Positions 58,886 to 64,000 of a stretch of DNA of 64,000 bases are shown one piece after another. The notes under the pieces were generated by a model. That model had not been told where the DNA came from and did not search any database. It saw nothing but the letters and a program-made list of their open reading frames with translations. Made by a program: the position numbers and the translations under genes. Numbering within the stretch: the first letter of the stretch is position 1; each line of letters begins with the position of its first letter. Source of the stretch: REEB481 sp964586595 (GTDB lineage Bacteria > Bacteroidota > Bacteroidia > NS11-12g > UBA955); assembly GCA_964586595.1 (NCBI GenBank), contig CAZPHB010000009.1, positions 41,634 to 105,633 of the forward strand. Direction: 5' to 3'.

Positions 58886-60136
58886 ATGAAGGACATATTC
58901 GATAAAATCACCGCCAGCATGGGTCCTTTGGGCCGTTATGCAGACGAATCTAAAGGCTACTACATGTTCCCAAAGCTCGAAGGCCCCATCGGGAACCGCA
59001 TGGTTTTCAATGGCCGCGAGCGTTTGATCTGGAGTCTGAATAATTACCTTGGATTGGCAAACCACCCGGAAGTGATGGCAGCCGACGCCGACGCAGCCGC
59101 GCGTTTTGGCATGGCATATCCAATGGGTGCCCGAATGATGAGCGGCAACAGCGTGTACCACGAACAACTGGAGCGCGACCTTGCAGATTTTATCGGAACA
59201 GAAGATACCATTCTCCTGAACTTTGGTTATCAGGGCGTGCTTTCGGCCATCGATGCTTTGGTTGATCGCCACGACATCATCGTTTACGATGCAGAGTCAC
59301 ATGCATGCATCATTGACGGAGTGCGACTGCATATGGGTAAACGATTTGTTTATACCCATAACAATATAGACAACCTGGAAGTACAGCTTCAGCGTGCCAC
59401 AAAACTTGCCGAACAAACCGGTGGCGGCATCATGGTAATCACCGAAGGCGTTTTTGGAATGTCCGGAAGTCAGGGCAAACTGAAAGAAATTGTTGCCCTG
59501 AAGAGCAAATTCAATTTCCGCCTGTTTGTTGATGATGCGCATGGTTTTGGTACTATGGGTGCCACAGGTGCCGGTACCGGTGAGGAGCAAGGCTGCATGG
59601 ACGGCATCGACGTGTATTTTTCAACATTCGCCAAATCCATGGCCGGTATTGGTGCATTCATCGGGGCCAAAAAAGAAGTTGTTAAGTACCTCCGATACAA
59701 TATGCGTTCTCAGATTTTTGCCAAATCGCTTCCCATGCCCATGACCATTGGTGCCATCAAGCGTTTGGAATTGTTGCGCACCAGACCTGAGTTGAAGAAT
59801 AATCTCTGGAATATTGTACACTCATTGCAAAATGGCCTGCGTGCTGCCGGATTCAATATTGGTGTAACCACCACACCTGTTACCCCGGTATTGCTGAACG
59901 GAACGATTCCCGAGGCAACCCAGCTCACCCGCGAGTTGCGCGAAGACTTTGATATTTTCTGCTCCATCGTTGTTTATCCGGTAGTGCCCAAAGGCGTTAT
60001 TATGTTGCGTCTTATTCCAACAGCGGTGCATACACAGGCGGACGTTGACCACACCATCAAAGCCTTCACAGTGATTAAGGACAAATTGGCGAATGGCGCC
60101 TACCCACGCGACGAATTTGCGGCAATGAACGCTTGA
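58886..60136 (+). CDS. PLP-dependent alpha-oxoamine synthase (serine palmitoyltransferase-like)
   Basis: A 416-residue fold-type I PLP enzyme of the AONS family (KBL, BioF, Spt). Motifs: WSLNNYLGLANHPEV, YDAESHACIIDGV, VFGMSGSQGKL, LFVDDAHGFGTMGATGAG (Asp binding the PLP ring) and FSTFAKSMAGIGAFIG with the Schiff-base lysine. Close relatives in Flavobacteria start with the same MKD..GPLG..A..GYYMFPKLEGP block. Likely joins an amino acid with an acyl thioester: serine (sphingolipid), cysteate (sulfonolipid/capnine) or glycine. Sequence alone cannot choose. The next gene starts inside its stop (TTGA). Confidence 0.88.
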   Translation: MKDIFDKITASMGPLGRYADESKGYYMFPKLEGPIGNRMVFNGRERLIWSLNNYLGLANHPEVMAADADAAARFGMAYPMGARMMSGNSVYHEQLERDLADFIGTEDTILLNFGYQGVLSAIDALVDRHDIIVYDAESHACIIDGVRLHMGKRFVYTHNNIDNLEVQLQRATKLAEQTGGGIMVITEGVFGMSGSQGKLKEIVALKSKFNFRLFVDDAHGFGTMGATGAGTGEEQGCMDGIDVYFSTFAKSMAGIGAFIGAKKEVVKYLRYNMRSQIFAKSLPMPMTIGAIKRLELLRTRPELKNNLWNIVHSLQNGLRAAGFNIGVTTTPVTPVLLNGTIPEATQLTRELREDFDIFCSIVVYPVVPKGVIMLRLIPTAVHTQADVDHTIKAFTVIKDKLANGAYPRDEFAAMNA

Positions 60137-61062
60137 GGCCTTTTGGCAGCGATCGTTTTAAGCCCTCTTATTTTTTAGGGCGATTCATTCACTACAGTCG
60201 CGCGGAAAAGCGGGGCATCGTTTTCCTTTTGTTGTTTATTCTGGCGCTATGGGTTTTGCCGGAAGTGTACCTTTATCTTTTTTCCGAAAAGGCCTTACGG
60301 CTGACCATTCAGCCATTGGAAGAAACAGAAACCGTCGGGTTGGTTCAAGTTCCGCTCACCGATGTATCATCCGGGTCTGTAGTTGTTCATGAATTCGATC
60401 CCAATCGGATAGGGCCAGAAAAACTCATCAGCTTCGGCATGCCTCCGGTGATTGCCCGTCGCTTGCATCATTACCGCGAAAAAGGTGGACGTTTTCGGAA
60501 GCCGGAAGATTTACTTAGGATATGGGGTATGGATACTGCGCTTTTTGAATCGCTGGAACCATTTATTCGAATTCCGGAACAGACAACCGTTGGTTCACTT
60601 TCCCGGCCAAACCAAACGACACAGCACCAAACAGAAAAAACACCTGAAGTGGTGCGGCTATTGGATGTAAATACCGCCGACAGCATGGCGCTTGTGGGCT
60701 TGCCGGGTATCGGAGCAAAACTGGCAACGAGGATTTTGGCATATCGAGAACGACTGGGTGGTTTCGCTCATTGGGATCAATTATTCGAGGTTTACGGACT
60801 GCCCAAAGAGACCCTTTTGCGCTTGAATGCTGAAGGCAAACTGGGTCTGAACAGCGGAGTGTACCGCAAAGTTTTGGTAAATACCGCCAGGGCTGCAGAT
60901 TTAAAACATCCTTACATTACCAGAACTCAGGCATTGGCACTTGAAGCCTACAGGCAGCAACATGGCCCATTCAATGACTCATCTGACATGCGCAGGGTTT
61001 TGTCGTTTTCCACAGCTGATATGAACCGTTTGCTTCCTTATCTGGATTTCAGGCGTCATTGA
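60133..61062 (+). CDS. Membrane-anchored helix-hairpin-helix protein (ComEA-like)
   Basis: 309 residues. A single membrane helix near 28-50 (GIVFLLLFILALWVLPEVYLYLF) is followed by a linker and two or three helix-hairpin-helix units: LISFGMPPVIARRLHHYREKGG with FRKPEDLLRIWGM (~95-135), LLDVNTADSMALVGLPGIGAKLATRILAYRERLGGF (~175-215), and a last degenerate repeat near 260-305. HhH pairs bind DNA backbone without sequence specificity, as in ComEA for DNA uptake. The start is TTG 60133, overlapping the previous stop as TTGA. A role in DNA uptake is possible but not shown. Confidence 0.85.
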   Translation: MRPFGSDRFKPSYFLGRFIHYSRAEKRGIVFLLLFILALWVLPEVYLYLFSEKALRLTIQPLEETETVGLVQVPLTDVSSGSVVVHEFDPNRIGPEKLISFGMPPVIARRLHHYREKGGRFRKPEDLLRIWGMDTALFESLEPFIRIPEQTTVGSLSRPNQTTQHQTEKTPEVVRLLDVNTADSMALVGLPGIGAKLATRILAYRERLGGFAHWDQLFEVYGLPKETLLRLNAEGKLGLNSGVYRKVLVNTARAADLKHPYITRTQALALEAYRQQHGPFNDSSDMRRVLSFSTADMNRLLPYLDFRRH

Positions 61063-61102
61063 ATGTCCTTGATTTATGGTAATTTCGCAGCGCTTAAAAA
61101 TT

Positions 61103-62248
61103 ATGCCTTCATTCCAGGAATCTGAAAGTGTTGCTATGGTGCGTTCCATGGTTCGTGACTTTGCCGAAAAGAACATCAAACCACACATAATGGAATGGGA
61201 TGAATCTCAGGAGTTCCCCATCGACCTGTTTAAGGAATTAGGGAGCATGGGATTAATGGGCGTACTTGTTCCGGAAAACTACGGTGGTTCTGGGTTTGGG
61301 TATCATGAATATGTGGCCGCTATTGAAGAGTTGGCATCTGTTTGCGGATCCATCGGCTTATCCATGGCCGCGCACAATTCTTTATGTACCGGACACATCC
61401 TGCAGTTTGGCAATGAGGCACAAAAATCAAAATATCTGCCCTTATTGGCTTCTTGTGAATGGCTTGGTGCCTGGGGGCTTACAGAACCCAATACCGGCAG
61501 TGATGCAGGGAGAATGATGACAACCGCGACCAAAGATGGCGATCATTGGATCATCAATGGCGCAAAATGCTGGATCACACATGGCAAAAGTGCACAAGTT
61601 GCGGTGGTCATTGTGCGTACCGGCGAGTTACTCGATTCGCGAGGAATGACCGCCTTCATCATTGAAAAAGGAACACCCGGTTTTACCCACGGACGAAAGG
61701 AGAATAAGTTGGGTATGAGGGCTTCGGAAACCACGGAACTGTTGTTTGATCAGTGCCGTGTTCACGAAAGTCAGGTGCTTGGTCAGGTTGGGGAAGGCTT
61801 CATTCAGGCCATGAAGGTTCTTGACGGTGGTCGAATTTCTATAGCCGCTTTATCCCTTGGCATCGCCAAAGGTGCCTATCGTGCAGCCTTACAATATGCC
61901 AAAGAGCGCGAACAATTTGGCCAGCCTATTGCGTCATTCCAGGCCATAGGGTTCAAACTCGCCGATATGGCCATGCAAATTGAAGCCGCTGAATTGCTTA
62001 CCCATCAGGCTGCGAATCTGAAAAACCTCGGAAAGAGCGTGAATAAAGAATCTGCCTTTGCCAAGTATTATGCATCAGAAGTTTCCGTACGTGTCGCAAC
62101 GGAAGCGGTGCAAATTTTTGGTGGCTACGGGTACACAAAAGATTTTCCGGTGGAGAAGTTTTACCGTGACAGCAAGCTGTGCACCATAGGTGAAGGTACC
62201 AGTGAAATACAAAAATTGGTGATCTCGAGAAGCATCTTGCGCGATTAA
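61103..62248 (+). CDS. Acyl-CoA dehydrogenase
   Basis: A 381-residue FAD enzyme of fatty-acid beta-oxidation or amino-acid breakdown. Motifs: MGVLVPENYGGSGFG, AWGLTEPNTGSDA, GAKCWITHGKSAQ, LDGGRISIAALSLGIAKGAY, REQFGQPIASFQ, IFGGYGYTKDFPVEKFYRD and IGEGTSEIQKLVI. Length and motifs fit the short/medium-chain type (similar to butyryl-CoA dehydrogenases). ATG 61103 gives the normal N-terminus; an upstream GTG/ATG frame from 61076 runs through a TAATTTCG near-promoter sequence. Confidence 0.95.
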   Translation: MPSFQESESVAMVRSMVRDFAEKNIKPHIMEWDESQEFPIDLFKELGSMGLMGVLVPENYGGSGFGYHEYVAAIEELASVCGSIGLSMAAHNSLCTGHILQFGNEAQKSKYLPLLASCEWLGAWGLTEPNTGSDAGRMMTTATKDGDHWIINGAKCWITHGKSAQVAVVIVRTGELLDSRGMTAFIIEKGTPGFTHGRKENKLGMRASETTELLFDQCRVHESQVLGQVGEGFIQAMKVLDGGRISIAALSLGIAKGAYRAALQYAKEREQFGQPIASFQAIGFKLADMAMQIEAAELLTHQAANLKNLGKSVNKESAFAKYYASEVSVRVATEAVQIFGGYGYTKDFPVEKFYRDSKLCTIGEGTSEIQKLVISRSILRD

Positions 62249-62267
62249 AGGTAACTTTTTATATTTG
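62237..62267 (+). promoter_or_regulatory. rpsU promoter: TTG-n20-TATATTTG
   Basis: TTG at 62237-62239, a 20-nt spacer and an exact -7 element at 62260-62267, 14 nt before the rpsU ATG. It overlaps the last codons of the acyl-CoA dehydrogenase. Confidence 0.65.
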
Positions 62268-62281
62268 CAGACATTTTTCGC

Positions 62282-62476
62282 ATGATCGTTATCAACGTAA
62301 AGGAGAACGAGTCGCTGGATAAAGCGCTCAAAAAGTTCAAGAAGAAATTCGAGAAGACAGGTGTCGTTAAAGAATTACGCGCCCGCCAAGCCTTCGAAAA
62401 GCCCTGTGTTCGTCGCCGCATGCAGATGATTCGCGCTGCATATCGCGAAAAAATGCAACAAGTTCAGGAAGGTTAA
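62282..62476 (+). CDS. rpsU: 30S ribosomal protein bS21
   Basis: 64 residues, MIVINVKENESLDKALKKFKKKFE then VVKELRARQAFEKP and a basic C-terminal helix, the normal S21 sequence. S21 sits near the anti-Shine-Dalgarno site of the 30S platform; in Bacteroidota this region is occluded on the ribosome, which fits the near absence of Shine-Dalgarno sites in this window. It has its own promoter and is followed by a hairpin terminator that overlaps the start of xerC. Confidence 0.97.
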   Translation: MIVINVKENESLDKALKKFKKKFEKTGVVKELRARQAFEKPCVRRRMQMIRAAYREKMQQVQEG

Positions 62477-62489
62477 GCGCAGCTTGACC

Positions 62490-62497
62490 TATATTTG
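62490..62497 (+). promoter_or_regulatory. Putative -7 promoter element TATATTTG for xerC
   Basis: Exact TAnnTTTG match, 10 nt before the xerC ATG and immediately before the left arm of the rpsU terminator hairpin. Predicted transcription start (about 62503) lies inside that arm. Confidence 0.5.
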
Positions 62498-62528
62498 ATT
62501 CCAGGCCATGAACCTGGAATTTTTTTTT
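62498..62528 (+). terminator. rpsU intrinsic terminator with the xerC start codon in its loop
   Basis: ATTCCAGG (62498-62505), loop CCATGAA, CCTGGAAT (62513-62520), then eight Ts (62521-62528). The ATG of xerC (62508-62510) is in the loop and the T-tract encodes the phenylalanines of its N-terminus. Confidence 0.75.
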
Positions 62529-63404
62529 GTTGACGACTTTCTGCTGTTTCAGAAATCTGTCCGAAGGCTTTCGGAACAAACCATTCGCGCCTACAGGAGT
62601 GACCTGCACTCACTGGTAGGTCATCTGGTGGATTTGGAAGTGCATCATCCACGTACTATTGAAGCCACACACCTGCGTTCATGGATGTCGCAACTCATGG
62701 AACAGGGAAATACCCCGCGCAGCATTCACCGCAAACTTGCATCGGTACGTGGCTGGCTCGATTTCTTAATTTATGAGCGCAAAGAAATTGACAGCAACCC
62801 TTCCGACCAGCTGCTTCCGCCCAAGCGAAGCAAACCCCTGGTAGAAGTAAACGATGCCCAATCACTGAAGAAATTATTGACGCAATTTGATGAGGCGATA
62901 CCGGATGAGCAGTTTCGCCTCCTACCGGTTGTAACTTTATACCTTACCGGAATGAGGGTTTCGGAATTGGTTGCCCTGCGCATCGTTGATTGGGATCGGA
63001 GTGCAGGATGCATCAGTGTTTTGGGTAAAGGGGGGAAACAGCGATTGGTGCCGGTACATCCTTGGTTGGCCATACATTGGCAGCGTCTTTTATTTTTGGA
63101 AGACCGAGACAAAAACGATTCATTGCTGATCAATCTGCAAAACCAACCCTATAACCCAAGAAGCTTGCATCGCCTGGTGAAAACCGAATTGGAGCAATTC
63201 GGCACACGGGGCAGACTCAGCCCGCATACCCTGCGTCATTCTTTTGCCACACATATGCTTGACGAGGGTGCCGAGCTATTAGCCATCAAAGATTTATTGG
63301 GACATGCAAACCTGGCGGCAACCCAGGTATACACCAGAAATAGTTTGGAAAAGTTGAAGCAAGTACATAAATTGCTTCATCCAAGGAGCGGAAATGATTC
63401 ATAA
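62508..63404 (+). CDS. xerC: Tyrosine recombinase XerC
   Basis: A 298-residue site-specific recombinase that resolves chromosome dimers at dif. The N-terminal SAM-like core-binding domain (~8-95) is followed by the catalytic domain with all six residues: R150 in TGMRVSE, K174 in GKGGK, H240 and R243 in HTLRH, H266 in LLGHANL and the nucleophile Y275 in VYTR. The ATG lies in the loop of the rpsU terminator; no later start would keep the first helix. The rpsU-xerC-hpf order is conserved in the phylum, which favours a core Xer protein rather than a mobile-element integrase. Confidence 0.95.
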   Translation: MNLEFFFVDDFLLFQKSVRRLSEQTIRAYRSDLHSLVGHLVDLEVHHPRTIEATHLRSWMSQLMEQGNTPRSIHRKLASVRGWLDFLIYERKEIDSNPSDQLLPPKRSKPLVEVNDAQSLKKLLTQFDEAIPDEQFRLLPVVTLYLTGMRVSELVALRIVDWDRSAGCISVLGKGGKQRLVPVHPWLAIHWQRLLFLEDRDKNDSLLINLQNQPYNPRSLHRLVKTELEQFGTRGRLSPHTLRHSFATHMLDEGAELLAIKDLLGHANLAATQVYTRNSLEKLKQVHKLLHPRSGNDS

Positions 63405-63457
63405 CGGCATTTTCATTCTTGGATTGAGTTTTCCCTAAAACATAATAAGTAAACCCT

Positions 63458-63760
63458 ATGAACATTCAATTTCAGGCCACCAATTTTAAGGCAGATGGTA
63501 AGCTGCTGGATTTTATCACCCGCAAACTGGAAAAGCTTCAAACCTTCCACGACAGGATATTGAGTTCGGAGGTGTTTTTGAAGGTGAATAAGGCAGATGA
63601 TAAAGAGAACAAAGTGGTGGAAATTCGAATGCATGTTGGGAAATGGCATTTATTTGCCGAAGAGCGGGCCCGAAATTTCGAATTGGCGGCCGATCAGGCA
63701 ACCGAAGCTTTACGCCGGCAAATCAGCACGCTGAAGTCAAAATTCAGCACCCAGGGCTGA
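63458..63760 (+). CDS. hpf: Ribosome hibernation-promoting factor (short HPF/RaiA)
   Basis: 100 residues with the S30AE fold: MNIQFQATNFKADGKLLDFITRKLEKL, then EVRMHVGKWHLFAEERA-like and QATEALRRQISTLKSKF. Short HPF binds the 30S decoding centre and helps form inactive 100S ribosomes in stationary phase. It follows xerC by 53 nt and precedes the tRNA gene, the normal Bacteroidota layout. A 9-bp hairpin at 63821-63848 may end its transcript. Confidence 0.93.
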   Translation: MNIQFQATNFKADGKLLDFITRKLEKLQTFHDRILSSEVFLKVNKADDKENKVVEIRMHVGKWHLFAEERARNFELAADQATEALRRQISTLKSKFSTQG

Positions 63761-63820
63761 TCAGAAACGGCGCAGTTTTGCGTGCGTAAATCCTTGAAAA
63801 TCAATAGGAACACCAGCTGG

Positions 63821-63848
63821 TTTAAGGAACGAATGGCGATTCCTTAAA
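63821..63848. terminator. Hairpin between hpf and the tRNA promoter
   Basis: TTTAAGGAA / TTCCTTAAA, a 9-bp perfect stem with a 10-nt loop. It is followed by As, not Ts, on the plus strand, so it is not a canonical intrinsic terminator; an RNA-processing or transcript-end signal is possible. Confidence 0.35.
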
Positions 63849-63864
63849 AAAATCCACAGACTTG

Positions 63865-63895
63865 TTTGAACAATGTAGTTTTTATGCTACTTTTG
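63865..63895 (+). promoter_or_regulatory. tRNA promoter: TTTG-n19-TACTTTTG
   Basis: Exact -33 TTTG (63865-63868), 19-nt spacer and exact -7 TACTTTTG (63888-63895): a full consensus Bacteroidota promoter 50 nt before the tRNA-Thr gene, and the best in the window. Confidence 0.8.
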
Positions 63896-63945
63896 CAGTC
63901 CTTTCAGAAAAAGGGTTTGCAGCCCGTGGAAGGCGTTCTTTGAAA

Positions 63946-64000
<55 letters not shown>

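Noticed and set aside
62508..63404. Integrase of a mobile element
   Set aside because: Core gene order rpsU-xerC-hpf-tRNA and the absence of att-like repeats or cargo point to chromosomal XerC.

Overview
The window reads as chromosomal DNA of a member of the Bacteroidota, probably a free-living, aerobic Flavobacteriales- or Sphingobacteriales-like organism. The evidence is: type IX secretion (T9SS) parts (PorT, a DUF4835 protein) and secreted proteins with T9SS C-terminal sorting domains; families largely confined to the phylum (DUF4271, DUF5777, the Bacteroidota omega subunit, TamL-type barrel lipoprotein); almost no Shine-Dalgarno sites; and many copies of the phylum's TAnnTTTG -7 promoter element just before genes. 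The gene order rpsU-xerC-hpf-tRNA-Thr at the right edge is also typical. I see no prophage, insertion sequence, CRISPR array or integrated element. Gene density is very high. The longest gene-free stretches are 36146-36424 (leader of a large secreted protein), 24444-24687, 43734-43948 and 63761-63945; none exceeds 300 bases.

Layout. 1-5 kb: an exported beta-propeller protein cut by the window edge, lipoyl synthase, OsmC, a hidden 46-residue lipoprotein and a methyltransferase. 5-13.8 kb: hemD-DUF4271-TamL on the minus strand, then hemW, engB, and a plus-strand run menG-porT-tgt-lptG-like. 13.8-20 kb: a DUF5777/YceI/OB-fold module, an exported amidohydrolase, PdeM nuclease, MscS channel, ApaG and small proteins. 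20.2-24.4 kb: one giant gene for an exported outer-membrane-type barrel fused to a very long repetitive coiled coil and a proline-rich tail. An assembly gap of 100 N lies inside a 69-bp tandem repeat near its 3' end. 24.7-28.1 kb: peroxiredoxin, a 3-hydroxyacyl-CoA dehydrogenase relative, RidA and a long-chain acyl-CoA ligase. 28.2-32.4 kb: WecA/MraY-like transferase, MBOAT plus AlgJ-like acetylation pair, gmhA. 32.4-36.1 kb: DsbD and a LysM glucosaminidase. 36.4-46.5 kb: two large T9SS client proteins flanking aspartate kinase, fructose-bisphosphatase and recO. 47.1-52.2 kb: flippase-Wzz-Wzy polysaccharide genes plus a lone Dpp/Opp-type permease. 52.2-58.7 kb: a seven-gene minus-strand operon bamD-rpoZ-coaBC-DUF4835-aroB-aroA-aroC. 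58.9-64 kb: an alpha-oxoamine synthase, a helix-hairpin-helix protein, an acyl-CoA dehydrogenase, rpsU, xerC, hpf and the start of a tRNA-Thr.

Together the genes are mainly envelope-building (Bam/Tam/Lpt, T9SS, polysaccharide export and acetylation, lipid synthesis) mixed with core metabolism (heme, lipoate, shikimate, CoA, gluconeogenesis). The most interesting observations are: an apparent intrinsic terminator whose loop holds the xerC start codon, with the xerC promoter placed so its own transcript would skip the left arm; -7 promoter elements only 4-10 nt from start codons, suggesting leaderless or nearly leaderless mRNAs; convergent genes that abut or overlap; and several enzymes missing textbook residues (tgt zinc ligands, CoaC cysteine, AroA glycine/threonine loop).
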